From NCBI GenBank assembly GCA_018818595.1, contig JAHIRM010000013.1, positions 62,001-126,000 on the forward strand: a stretch of 64,000 bases of DNA, read 5' to 3'. Positions within the stretch are counted from its first letter, which is position 1, and the number at the start of each line of letters is the position of its first letter. The DNA comes from Bacillota bacterium. Lineage in GTDB: Bacteria > Bacillota_I > Bacilli_A > Izemoplasmatales > Hujiaoplasmataceae. Below are positions 7,944 through 17,017 of this stretch, one piece after another. The position numbers and the translations under genes are program-made. The notes under the pieces are model-generated. The model did no database searches, was not told where the DNA came from, and saw nothing but the letters and a program-made list of their open reading frames with translations.

Positions 7944-9296
7944 ATGGACTGGTTAAAAATCGCAAAAACATACGAAGAAGAATTTATTGAAAAAACAAGA
8001 ATTTTGTTACAAATACCAACAGTACTAGAAAAATTTGAACCAAATAATTTAGAAGCGCCTTTTGGAATTTTGATTAGAAAGGCATTGGATTATATGCTAA
8101 CAATGGCAGAAATTGATGGATTTACTACAAAAGACGTTTATCATTATGCTGGTCACATTGAAATGGGAGAAGGAAAAGAAGTTTTAGGAATTCTCGGTCA
8201 TTTAGATGTTGTCCCAGCAGGTGGGAAGTGGGACGTACCTCCCTTTAGTGCGACTGTAAAAGACGGTAAAATTATCGCTCGCGGAGCAATGGATGATAAA
8301 GGACCTACAATCGCAGCTTATATTGCAATGAGAATGATTAAAGATCAAAAAATTACATTAAATAAAAAAGTCAGGTTAATCTTAGGCTGTGATGAAGAAT
8401 CAGGTATGAGAGGAATTAATACGTATTTAGAACACGAACAAATGCCTGATATCGGGTTTGCTCCTGATGCAGATTTTCCATTAATTTATGGAGAAAAGGG
8501 TATTTTCAGTTTTGATGTTGAAGGAATTGAAAATGATGATTTAATCGAATCAATGTCTGCTGGAGAACGATATAATATTGTACCCGATATGTGCCAAGTT
8601 GTGCTGAAAAGAAATATGGAACTTGAATTTAAATCATATTTATTACAACACAATTATCAAGGAGAAACTGTAGGAAACACTTATACAATCTATGGGAAAA
8701 ACGCTCATGCTGCTTGGCCACATTTAGGAGTCAATGCGATTTTCCTTATGAGTAATTTTCTTAAAAATCATACCCAAAGTGCTTTGATTCAATATATCAA
8801 TAAGTATTTACTTTTTGATCATTTAGGTGCCAAGCTTGGCATAAATCATTTTGACGAAGAAATGAAAGAATTAACCATTAATACTGCTTTGATTCAATAT
8901 AAAAACAATTCATTTAAAATAGGTTGCAACATTCGTTATCCCAAAGGAATTCATTTCCAAACAATGACAAACTTAATTGAAAAGAGCGCAAAATATTTTA
9001 ACCTAAAGTATCTTGCTCATGAAAACTCTCCTTTTCATTATGTCTCTCCAAAAGATCCTTTAATCATTACGTTATATAACGCTTATCAAAAATATACGAA
9101 TGATTTTGAAACACCAATGCTGACAATTGGTGGAGGAACCTATGCAAGAAGGTTAAAAAAAGCAGTTGCTTTTGGACCTAACTTTCCTAAAAACGAAGAT
9201 TTAGCACATCAACCTAATGAGTATTTAATAATAGAAGATATGTTAATTGCTGCAGCTATCTATGCTGAAAGCATTGAAAAATTAGCTGGAGTTTAA
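7944..9296 (+). CDS. pepV: Dipeptidase PepV-like (M20 family)
   Basis: A cytoplasmic metal-dependent peptidase that cleaves dipeptides during peptide use. The 450-aa product has the M20 metal motifs GHLDVVPAG (85-93, with His86 and Asp88), ARGAMDDKGP (112-121) and GCDEESG (148-154), and a C-terminal GGGTYARRL segment typical of PepV/Sapep enzymes. GAGGAGTTGAG precedes the ATG. It is followed after 6 bp by trmB and then an M42 aminopeptidase, a unit with two peptidases. Confidence 0.88.
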   Translation: MDWLKIAKTYEEEFIEKTRILLQIPTVLEKFEPNNLEAPFGILIRKALDYMLTMAEIDGFTTKDVYHYAGHIEMGEGKEVLGILGHLDVVPAGGKWDVPPFSATVKDGKIIARGAMDDKGPTIAAYIAMRMIKDQKITLNKKVRLILGCDEESGMRGINTYLEHEQMPDIGFAPDADFPLIYGEKGIFSFDVEGIENDDLIESMSAGERYNIVPDMCQVVLKRNMELEFKSYLLQHNYQGETVGNTYTIYGKNAHAAWPHLGVNAIFLMSNFLKNHTQSALIQYINKYLLFDHLGAKLGINHFDEEMKELTINTALIQYKNNSFKIGCNIRYPKGIHFQTMTNLIEKSAKYFNLKYLAHENSPFHYVSPKDPLIITLYNAYQKYTNDFETPMLTIGGGTYARRLKKAVAFGPNFPKNEDLAHQPNEYLIIEDMLIAAAIYAESIEKLAGV

Positions 9297-9302
9297 TAAG
9301 GT

Positions 9303-9956
9303 ATGCGTTTAAGAAAAATTCAATATGCAAGTTCCTTTATTAATGAACATCCAGAATTTATGATATTAGATCCTGAAAATCAAAAAGGGAAATGGCAAGA
9401 ACGATTTTTTAAAAATCAACCAATTTATATTGAAATTGGTTGTGGGAAAGGCCAATTTATTATTGAAATGGCTAAAATGTTTCCAAACATTAATTTTATT
9501 GCCATTGAAAAATATGATTCTGTTATTATAAGAGTTTTAGAAAAGGTTTTAACTTTTCCATTACCAAATCTATTGTTACTTCAAGTAGACGCAGAAAAAA
9601 TAGATATGTATTTTGCTAAAGACGAAGTGTCAAGAATTTACTTAAATTTCTCTGACCCTTGGCCAAAAAAACGAAAAGAGAAAAAACGATTAACCAATCC
9701 TTTATTTCTTGTAAAATACAAACAAATTTTAACAAATAATTCTTTAATTTTCTTTAAATCAGATAACTATTCTTTGTTTGAATATTCGATGATGAAATTT
9801 AATGAAGATCCAGATTTTAACATTATATTAATCAGTTTAGATTTGTATCATGAGAAGAATTTGTTTAACATTCAAACAGAATTTGAGATGAAATTTGTTG
9901 AAATGGGAAAGCCAATATATTATATACAAGTTACATATGAAAAGGAGTTATCATGA
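9303..9956 (+). CDS. trmB: tRNA (guanine-N7-)-methyltransferase TrmB
   Basis: TrmB makes m7G46 in the variable loop of tRNA with S-adenosylmethionine. The 217-aa product has the SAM motif IEIGCGKG (43-50) and the family signature FSDPWPKKR (116-124), and the usual length. It overlaps the next gene by 4 bp (ATGA) and lies between two peptidase genes, so the unit has mixed functions. The SD is weak. Confidence 0.95.
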   Translation: MRLRKIQYASSFINEHPEFMILDPENQKGKWQERFFKNQPIYIEIGCGKGQFIIEMAKMFPNINFIAIEKYDSVIIRVLEKVLTFPLPNLLLLQVDAEKIDMYFAKDEVSRIYLNFSDPWPKKRKEKKRLTNPLFLVKYKQILTNNSLIFFKSDNYSLFEYSMMKFNEDPDFNIILISLDLYHEKNLFNIQTEFEMKFVEMGKPIYYIQVTYEKELS

Positions 9957-11020
9957 TGAAAGAAATGTACCGAGAATTAGTTGATCTTCCTGGAGTCGCA
10001 AGTCACGAGAAGTATATAAGAAAATACGTTAAAAATCGGTTAGAAAAAGTAAGTGAAACAATTTATCAAGACAAAATCGGTTCTGTCTTTGGAAGTATAA
10101 ATGAATCGAAATATGGTCCCAAAATTATGATTGCTGGTCATATGGACGAAGTGGGAGCCATGGTGACAAATATTACGGATAAAGGGTTCATTAAAATGAT
10201 TCCAATTGGGTCAATTAATGCACCAGTTGCACTTTCTCAACATATGAATATCGTACTGGATGATGGATCATTTTGCCCTGGAGTTGTTGGAGCAAAACCA
10301 CCACATTTATTAAGAGACGATACTTCCAAACAAGTAAGCAGTTTCGAGGACTTTTTATTGGATATTGGCGCAGATTCTAAAAAGCATGCGATTGATTTAG
10401 GCGTAAAAATTGGGCAACAAATTGTTTTTGAAAACAACTACAAAGTAACAAAAGATGGTAAAAAAATCTTCTCAAAAGCTTGGGATGACCGATTTGGGAC
10501 TGCAATGGCTATTGACATCCTTGAAACGGTAAATAAAGATGATATTCCTTGTCAATTATATGCTGGAGCGAATGTTCAAGAAGAAGTAGGCCTAAGAGGA
10601 GCTAAAACATCATCTTATATGATAAAACCAGATTTATTTATCGCAGTAGATTGTTCCCCTTGTTCTGACACATTTGAAGACTCAGAAGTAGGAGGATCAT
10701 TAGGAAAAGGATTCATGATTCGTTTTTATGATCCTAGATGTATTATGCATCAAGGAATGAAACAATTTATTGAAGAAACTGCAAAAAAACATGACATTCC
10801 TTTTCAATATTACAAATCTATGGGTGGAACAGATGCTGCAGAAGTTCAATTATCTGGAGACGGGGTCTTAGTATGTACCATAGGAATGCCCGCTCGATAC
10901 ATTCATTCAACGACTTCTATGATTCATATTGATGATTACGAAGCGGTGAAAAAAATTATTTTAGCAATGCTTAAAGAACTTGATTTTAATAAGGTTGAAG
11001 AAATTAAGAAAAACGTTTAG
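9953..11020 (+). CDS. M42 family glutamyl/leucyl aminopeptidase
   Basis: An aminopeptidase of the PepA/YsdC/FrvX group, probably a dodecameric tetrahedral enzyme that trims peptides in the cytoplasm. The 355-aa product has the five dinuclear-metal ligands expected of the family: His63, Asp178, Glu211, Asp233 and His318. The surrounding motifs are AGHMDEVG, WDDRFG, NVQEEVG and ARYIHSTTSM. Two consecutive ATGs exist at 9953 and 9956; AAGGAG at 9941-9946 fits either. The exact substrate cannot be read from sequence. Confidence 0.92.
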   Translation: MMKEMYRELVDLPGVASHEKYIRKYVKNRLEKVSETIYQDKIGSVFGSINESKYGPKIMIAGHMDEVGAMVTNITDKGFIKMIPIGSINAPVALSQHMNIVLDDGSFCPGVVGAKPPHLLRDDTSKQVSSFEDFLLDIGADSKKHAIDLGVKIGQQIVFENNYKVTKDGKKIFSKAWDDRFGTAMAIDILETVNKDDIPCQLYAGANVQEEVGLRGAKTSSYMIKPDLFIAVDCSPCSDTFEDSEVGGSLGKGFMIRFYDPRCIMHQGMKQFIEETAKKHDIPFQYYKSMGGTDAAEVQLSGDGVLVCTIGMPARYIHSTTSMIHIDDYEAVKKIILAMLKELDFNKVEEIKKNV

Positions 11021-11046
11021 CCTTTTAAAATAAATAACTTATGAGA

Positions 11047-11058
11047 CCACTTAAGTGG
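11047..11058. promoter_or_regulatory. 12-bp palindrome before the ECF gene SD
   Basis: CCACTTAAGTGG is a perfect palindrome directly upstream of the SD GGAAAGGGA. It could be an operator or an RNA hairpin near the ribosome site; its function is unknown. Confidence 0.3.
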
Positions 11059-11075
11059 CTTGGAAAGGGAAAAAA

Positions 11076-11747
11076 ATGAAAACAAAAGTAATTAAAAGCA
11101 ACAAACAAAAGATTCGTGAAATGACGATTTTAGCAATGTTTATCGCAATCATTGCCATCATGGGATTTATCCCAAATTTAGGATTTATAACCATAGGGCT
11201 TATTAGTTATACAATCATTCCAATTCCTGTTTTAATTGGAGGAGTATTGCTAGGGAGAAAAAGCGCAATTTGGTTAGGACTTGCATTTGGAGTTGTTTCT
11301 ATGATAAGAGGAGCAACTAGTGCAGGGTTTGATTATTTGTTTATCTTTCCTTGGGTTTCGGTTTTACCAAGATTTATTTTTGGGTTAGTTATCTATGATA
11401 TTTATCGTTTTTTCTTAAAAGTGATTCGCATCCGCTTTGTAGCACTAGTTGTCAGTTTCTTTATTCTGTCAATGATTCATTCACTTTTAGTACTACCAAT
11501 GCTTGTAACAGCATTTCCAATTATTCTTGGGAACGCAAATATGGGCTCAATCGTTGGTTCAGAAGTTTTAGCTTTTATTTCTGATTCTTCTTCTTTAAGC
11601 GCATCAATAAAGTTAATTTTTGGAATACTAATTTCGAATAGTCTCATTGAAGCACTTTTAGCTGCATCCATTGGATCTATTATTGCGGATAGATTAATTG
11701 CTTTTCGTTTGCTAGATACAAATAATATGGAGACAGGTGAAGAATAA
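11076..11747 (+). CDS. ECF transporter S component, probably pantothenate (PanT-like)
   Basis: The 223-aa, strongly hydrophobic protein has about six helices and opens with a basic stretch and the segment REMTILAMFIAIIAIMGFIP, typical of vitamin-binding S components. It would work with a shared energising module (EcfA/A'/T) encoded elsewhere. The gene overlaps coaX (TAATG), so pantothenate is the likely cargo. The ATG at 11076 fits the SD GGAAAGGGA better than the TTG at 11055. Confidence 0.75.
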   Translation: MKTKVIKSNKQKIREMTILAMFIAIIAIMGFIPNLGFITIGLISYTIIPIPVLIGGVLLGRKSAIWLGLAFGVVSMIRGATSAGFDYLFIFPWVSVLPRFIFGLVIYDIYRFFLKVIRIRFVALVVSFFILSMIHSLLVLPMLVTAFPIILGNANMGSIVGSEVLAFISDSSSLSASIKLIFGILISNSLIEALLAASIGSIIADRLIAFRLLDTNNMETGEE

Positions 11748-12505
11748 TGCTAGCTTTAATTGATATTGGTAATTCATCTATCGCATTAAGTATTTCTTTA
11801 ACTGGGGATAAAATCGACAAAGTTTATCGCATTAATACCGAAAAATCAAAATCTTCAGATGAATATGCGTTAATTCTAAATGAACTATTTGAATCGGTAG
11901 ATAAAGCCGTGATTTCTTCGGTAGTTCCAGAATTAAATGATGTTTTTAAAGACTACTTTTTTCGACGTTTTGGAATTATTCCTATTTTTTTAGGAATGGG
12001 AGTAAAAACTGGGATCAAAATCAATTCCGATAACCCAAAAGAAGTGGGAGGCGATTTGATTGCGAATGCTGTTGCAGCAACCGAACTTTACAATCCAACT
12101 TGTCTTATAATCGATTTAGGAACAGCGACGACTTTTACTTACGTTGAAAACTGTAATTTAAAAGGCGTAATTATTGCACCGGGCCTTACAACTAGTAGAA
12201 ATGCTCTCATTACGAAAACATCTTTACTGCCACAAGTGGAGTTAGAAGCGCCAACTAAATTACTTGGGACTACCTCAAGCGATTGTATAAAATCTGGATT
12301 AATCTATGGACACGCATCCATGATTGATGGAATGATTTTACGAATCAAGAATAAAGTTAACAATCCAAATCTATTGGTTGTCATTACAGGGGGACATGCA
12401 AAACTGATATATCCTCATTGCCTTGAAAAAATGATAATAGATGAATTATTGATTTTAAAAGGGTTGTTACTCGTTGAAAAAAGAAATTCAGTGAAAAAGA
12501 ATTAA
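11747..12505 (+). CDS. coaX: Type III pantothenate kinase
   Basis: CoaX phosphorylates pantothenate in the first step of CoA synthesis and is not feedback-inhibited by CoA. The 252-aa product shows the ASKHA-fold motifs DIGNSS (6-11), GGDLIAN (101-107, Asp103) and DLGTATT (123-129, Asp123). It overlaps the ECF S component by one base. coaE lies a few genes downstream, so uptake, first and last steps of CoA synthesis cluster in this window. A terminator follows. Confidence 0.94.
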   Translation: MLALIDIGNSSIALSISLTGDKIDKVYRINTEKSKSSDEYALILNELFESVDKAVISSVVPELNDVFKDYFFRRFGIIPIFLGMGVKTGIKINSDNPKEVGGDLIANAVAATELYNPTCLIIDLGTATTFTYVENCNLKGVIIAPGLTTSRNALITKTSLLPQVELEAPTKLLGTTSSDCIKSGLIYGHASMIDGMILRIKNKVNNPNLLVVITGGHAKLIYPHCLEKMIIDELLILKGLLLVEKRNSVKKN

Positions 12506-12516
12506 AACCAATTTAC

Positions 12517-12546
12517 AAAATGCACATTCTCTTGTGCATTTTTTTT
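12517..12546 (+). terminator. Rho-independent terminator after coaX
   Basis: Stem AATGCACA / TGTGCATT with a 6-base loop and a run of eight T. Confidence 0.88.
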
Positions 12547-12586
12547 CCTTTTGTGTTAGAATTAATTGATATTGTGGGGTGGATTT

Positions 12587-15205
12587 GTGAAAAAATTATT
12601 ACTAATTGACGGAAATAATCTCTTGTTTCGATCCTATTATGCTACAGCAGCAATGGGAAATTTAATGCAAAATTCACAAGGAATCTATACCAATGGAATC
12701 TATGGTTTTATTAATGCCATTCAATCAATCATAAAAATGGATTTTACACATATTCTCGTTGCATTAGATACAAAAGAAAAAACAATTCGCCATGAACTGT
12801 TTGAAGAGTACAAAGGAAAAAGAAAAGAAACACCCTCTGAGTTGATTATGCAATTTCCATATATGAAAGAGTATTTAGACGTTCAAGGAATCAGCAGATA
12901 TGAAAAAGATCGTTATGAAGCAGATGATATTATTGGATATCTTGTAAAACATCAAAAAGCCTTTTTTGATGAAATTGTTATTATGAGCAATGACCACGAC
13001 TTATTGCAATTAATCGATGAAAACGTTAGTCAAATGATTTCAAAACGAGGACTCAGTGAAACAGAAGTTTACACTCCTAGGTATATGATTGAAAAACTTG
13101 GAATTCATCCCTATCAAATGACCGATTACAAAGGATTGGTCGGAGATCCTTCTGATAATATCCCAGGAATTCCAGGGATAGGAGACAAAACAGCCGTAAA
13201 ATTATTGCAAGAATATGAAACACTTGAAAATGTCATTGAACATTCAGAAGAATTAAAAGGCAAATTAAAAGAAAAAGTCGTTACTTATCAAGAACAAGCA
13301 CTCTTTTCTAAAAAATTAGCAACGATTGAACAAGATTTTGATAATGAATTAGAAATCGATACATTTGAATACACTGGATTTGATCAAGATAAATTAATTT
13401 CATTTTTTCAAAAAATGGAATTTCATTCTTTCTTAAAACGAATGAACTTGACTGTTCCCAAAAAGCACTCTCCTTATAAAGTTATTTACAATGCTTCTGA
13501 AATACAGTCCATATTAACATCTCCTATGAGTATTCATCTTGAATTAATGGGATCTAACTATCATAGTGCAGACAAAATTGGCTTTGGGCTACAAAGTGCC
13601 AAAGGCTTGTATTATATTCCTTACGTTCTTCTAAAGGAATCGGTGCCTTTTCAAAACTGGTTAAAAGATCCCAAACAAAAAAAACATACTTTTGACCTGA
13701 AACAGTTAAAAGTAGTTTTACTATGGGATGGGTTTGATATTGAAGGAGTAGAATTTGATTTATTGTTAGCTGCTTATTTAATCAATCCTAATTTTACAAA
13801 AGAAGACTTCAAAGTTATTGTGACTGGCTTTGATTATCAAGACATTCAATACGATGAAGAGATATATGGAAAAGGTTCTAAATTCTGTATTCCTGATAGT
13901 GAAGTTGTTATACCTCATATACTAAATAAAGTAAAAGCCATTTTTTCTTTGAGAAAAGAAATTATTGAAAAAATAGAACAATTTGGACAACTAAATCTTT
14001 TAAAACAAATCGAAATGCCTCTTGCGAATACTTTGGCAATCATGGAACATAGAGGAATTTTAATTGATCAAGAAAAACTATCTGAATTTGGAGAAAACTT
14101 ACATTCAAGAATTCAAGATTTAGAAAAAAACATTTATGAGTTGAGTGATGAAGAATTTAATATAAATAGTCCTAAACAACTAGGGGTAGTTTTATTTGAA
14201 AAATTAGAATTACCTTATCAAAAAAAGAATAAGACAGGGTACTCAACCGATATATCTGTATTAAAACAATTAATGGATTTTCATCCAATTATTGCATATT
14301 TGATAGAGTATAGAAGTTTAACAAAACTGTATTCCACATACTATGAAGGCTTTAAAACAGCCCTTACACTAAAAAACGATTCTAGAATTCATACCATATA
14401 CAAACAAGCATTGACTCAAACTGGACGCTTATCTTCTATCGAACCTAATTTACAAAACATTCCAATTAAAACAGAAGATGGAAAAGAACTTCGCAAAGTA
14501 TTTGTATCAGAAGAAGGATGTTTGCTATATTCTTGTGATTATTCACAAATTGAACTTCGTGTGTTAGCAGAAATGGCTGATGTAACTAAGTTAAAAGAAG
14601 CTTTTAGGAATCAAGAAGACATCCATTCATCAACTGCAAAGTTAATTTTAAAAAAAGAGGAAGTATCTTCTTTAGAAAGAAGACAAGCCAAAGCAATCAA
14701 TTTTGGAATTATTTACGGAAAGACAGCTTGGGGACTTTCAGAAGATTTGCAAATTTCTCCCAAACATGCAGAAAGATTTATTCAAAATTATTTTGATAAT
14801 TATCCAGAAATTAAAGGTTTTATGGATAAGCAAATCGAAGATGCAAAAACAAAAGGATATGTCTTAACCATGTTTCAAAGAAGAAGATATATTCCTGAAG
14901 TCAACTCTAGCAATTATCAAATGCGTGAATTTGGGAAACGAATGGCAATGAACGCGCCTATTCAAGGAAGTGCTGCAGATATTCTTAAAATAGCCATGGT
15001 TTCCATTCAAGGCGCTCTTGAAGAAAAAAAATTAAAAACAAAATTGTTATTACAAATTCATGATGAACTCGTTTTTTCAGTACCAGAATCAGAAAAAGAT
15101 CAGATTGAATTGTTAATAAAAGATAAAATGGAACACGCTGTAACCTTTTCATTTCCACTAGTGATTGATTCAAGTTTTGGCACCAATTTATTTGAGGTGA
15201 AATGA
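12587..15205 (+). CDS. polA: DNA polymerase I
   Basis: PolA fills gaps and removes RNA primers. The 872-aa product has an N-terminal 5'-3' exonuclease (LLIDGNNLLFRSYY, then EADDIIG and GDPSDNIPGIPGIG). The middle domain keeps the fold length of a 3'-5' exonuclease, but its first DxE motif is replaced by HLE, so proofreading is probably lost, as in Bacillus. The C-terminal polymerase has motif A (Asp651 in YSCDYSQIELR), motif B near 698-711 (RRQAKAINFGIIYG) and motif C near 823-831 (QIHDELVFS). The GTG at 12587 follows GGGGTGG. The gene is joined to mutM 1 bp downstream. Confidence 0.95.
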   Translation: MKKLLLIDGNNLLFRSYYATAAMGNLMQNSQGIYTNGIYGFINAIQSIIKMDFTHILVALDTKEKTIRHELFEEYKGKRKETPSELIMQFPYMKEYLDVQGISRYEKDRYEADDIIGYLVKHQKAFFDEIVIMSNDHDLLQLIDENVSQMISKRGLSETEVYTPRYMIEKLGIHPYQMTDYKGLVGDPSDNIPGIPGIGDKTAVKLLQEYETLENVIEHSEELKGKLKEKVVTYQEQALFSKKLATIEQDFDNELEIDTFEYTGFDQDKLISFFQKMEFHSFLKRMNLTVPKKHSPYKVIYNASEIQSILTSPMSIHLELMGSNYHSADKIGFGLQSAKGLYYIPYVLLKESVPFQNWLKDPKQKKHTFDLKQLKVVLLWDGFDIEGVEFDLLLAAYLINPNFTKEDFKVIVTGFDYQDIQYDEEIYGKGSKFCIPDSEVVIPHILNKVKAIFSLRKEIIEKIEQFGQLNLLKQIEMPLANTLAIMEHRGILIDQEKLSEFGENLHSRIQDLEKNIYELSDEEFNINSPKQLGVVLFEKLELPYQKKNKTGYSTDISVLKQLMDFHPIIAYLIEYRSLTKLYSTYYEGFKTALTLKNDSRIHTIYKQALTQTGRLSSIEPNLQNIPIKTEDGKELRKVFVSEEGCLLYSCDYSQIELRVLAEMADVTKLKEAFRNQEDIHSSTAKLILKKEEVSSLERRQAKAINFGIIYGKTAWGLSEDLQISPKHAERFIQNYFDNYPEIKGFMDKQIEDAKTKGYVLTMFQRRRYIPEVNSSNYQMREFGKRMAMNAPIQGSAADILKIAMVSIQGALEEKKLKTKLLLQIHDELVFSVPESEKDQIELLIKDKMEHAVTFSFPLVIDSSFGTNLFEVK

Positions 15206-15206
15206 C

Positions 15207-16037
15207 ATGCCTGAATTACCAGAAGTCGAAACAATCAAGGAAACGCTCAAACTTCAAATTTTAAACAAAACGATTCATAACATTTTTGTATTTTATGATA
15301 AAATCATTACAAACAGTAGCGAAGAAGAATTTAAGAAAAAACTAATTGGAGAAACACTTATTGATATAAAACGATACGGAAAATATTTGTTTTTTATCTT
15401 TAATCATATTACGCTGGTATCGCATTTAAGAATGGAAGGGAAATATTTTCTTAAACCAAAGACAGATCCTTTTGAAAAACACGAGCATATTATTTTTGAA
15501 TTCACAGATGGCTTAACGTTAAGATACCATGATGTGAGAAAATTTGGAACGATGGAACTCAAAGCAATCGGTGAAGAACTATCCGCAAAAGGAGTTTCAA
15601 CATTAGGAATTGAACCTTTTGAATTAGAATTTACAAGTGAATATTTAAAAAATAAAATCCATAATTCTTCAAGGCCGATAAAAAGTTTATTATTGGATCA
15701 AACCATTGTTTGTGGACTTGGAAATATTTACGTAGATGAAGTGTTATTTTTATCGAAAATTCACCCCAAAACCCAAGGTAAAAACTTAAACGATTTCGAT
15801 ATTTCACAATTAATAGTCCAAACTCCAATTGTTTTAAATAAGGCTATTTTACTTGGAGGGACAACGATTAGAAGTTATGTGTCTAGTTTAGGAGTTTCTG
15901 GAAGATTTCAAAACGAATTGAATGTTCATACGTTAAAGGGAAAGTCCTGTAAAGTATGCTCTCAGGAAATAGTGAAAATAAAAGTTGGTGGAAGAGGTAC
16001 CTATTTTTGTCCGACTTGCCAAATAAAAAGTGAGTGA
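15207..16037 (+). CDS. mutM: Formamidopyrimidine-DNA glycosylase (Fpg/MutM)
   Basis: A bifunctional glycosylase/AP lyase that removes 8-oxoguanine and formamidopyrimidines. The 276-aa product begins PELPEVETI after Met, giving the catalytic Pro2 and Glu3. It ends in a zinc finger with Cys248, Cys251, Cys268 and Cys271 and Arg263 in GGRGTYFC. The start is fixed by the need for Pro2. PolA-mutM-coaE is the order also known from Bacillus. Confidence 0.96.
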   Translation: MPELPEVETIKETLKLQILNKTIHNIFVFYDKIITNSSEEEFKKKLIGETLIDIKRYGKYLFFIFNHITLVSHLRMEGKYFLKPKTDPFEKHEHIIFEFTDGLTLRYHDVRKFGTMELKAIGEELSAKGVSTLGIEPFELEFTSEYLKNKIHNSSRPIKSLLLDQTIVCGLGNIYVDEVLFLSKIHPKTQGKNLNDFDISQLIVQTPIVLNKAILLGGTTIRSYVSSLGVSGRFQNELNVHTLKGKSCKVCSQEIVKIKVGGRGTYFCPTCQIKSE

Positions 16038-16041
16038 TACA

Positions 16042-16638
16042 ATGAAAGTAATAGGATTAACAGGAGGCATTGCTTCAGGGAAATCAACCGTAGCCAATTG
16101 GTTTAAAGAAGCAAGTATACCCGTCATTGATTCGGATTTAGTCTATAAAGAACTATCAAAACCAAACGAAGTATTGTATAATAAAATTATAGATACATTT
16201 GGAAAAGAAATTTTAAAAAGTGATTTGACCATTAATTGGCCTATTTTAAGCGAAAAAGTTTTTCAAAACGAAGCTGATTTGGAAAAATTAAATCAACTTA
16301 CTCATCCTTTGATTAAACATGAAATCATTTTGAAATTACAACACTTTCAATCTAAATCCATAAAAATGGTTGTAGTAGTTGTGCCTTTATTATTTGAAAC
16401 CGATTTTGTTAATCTTTGTAATGACACTATTTGTGTTTATGTGAATCGAAAAACACAAATTGAGCGGCTTATGAAAAGAGATCATATTGATTTTGCTTTC
16501 GCTCTTAAAAAAATAAATTCACAAATGCCTTTAGAAAAGAAAAGAGATTTAGCTGATTTTGTGATTGATAATTTTAAAGAAGTAACAGATTCAAAAAATC
16601 AATTTGATCAAATATTGAAGAAATTAAGGAGTGAATAA
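16042..16638 (+). CDS. coaE: Dephospho-CoA kinase
   Basis: CoaE phosphorylates the 3'-OH of dephospho-CoA, the last step of CoA synthesis. The 198-aa product has the P-loop GGIASGKS (8-15) and, later, VVVPLLFET and the lid region VNRKTQIERLMKR. The ATG at 16042 places the P-loop correctly; the GTG at 16030 would overlap mutM. The SD is weak (GTGAGTGA). Confidence 0.95.
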   Translation: MKVIGLTGGIASGKSTVANWFKEASIPVIDSDLVYKELSKPNEVLYNKIIDTFGKEILKSDLTINWPILSEKVFQNEADLEKLNQLTHPLIKHEIILKLQHFQSKSIKMVVVVVPLLFETDFVNLCNDTICVYVNRKTQIERLMKRDHIDFAFALKKINSQMPLEKKRDLADFVIDNFKEVTDSKNQFDQILKKLRSE

Positions 16639-16639
16639 T

Positions 16640-17005
16640 ATGGCAATTGCAGATTTTTTTTCGACATCCTGTGAAACAAGAGAACTTCATCAAAACGGAC
16701 AATTACGAACAAGATATTATCGAAACAGCTTTAAACAATGTTTTGAAGCGTTGGAAGAACTAGCTAACAGAGAAATCCTTCAAGTTCGTGATGTAAATGA
16801 ACATCACGGAGAAGTCTACTTGCTTGGAAATGGATATGATTGTATTGTTACAGTTATACAGCTATCCCCGATTGAAACAAGTGTCGATTTTAAAATAAAT
16901 TATTTTAGTTTTATCGGTCTTAGCAGACCTAAAAAAAGAGCGATTCAGTTTTACAAGTTTTTAGATTCAGTTTTGAAATTTAAAGGTGTTTCTTTACACC
17001 CATAA
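16640..17005 (+). CDS. Conserved-looking hypothetical protein between coaE and dnaB
   Basis: I do not recognise this 121-aa protein. It is soluble and mixed alpha/beta in character, with no signal peptide, membrane segment or metal motif; the end is rich in Lys and Phe. AAGGAG at about 16626 is well spaced for the ATG at 16640, 1 bp after the coaE stop. The tight spacing with coaE upstream and dnaB downstream (12 bp, sharing a strong AAGGAGG) argues it is a real operon member, perhaps linked to replication initiation. Confidence 0.75.
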   Translation: MAIADFFSTSCETRELHQNGQLRTRYYRNSFKQCFEALEELANREILQVRDVNEHHGEVYLLGNGYDCIVTVIQLSPIETSVDFKINYFSFIGLSRPKKRAIQFYKFLDSVLKFKGVSLHP

Positions 17006-17017
17006 GGAGGAACTTAC

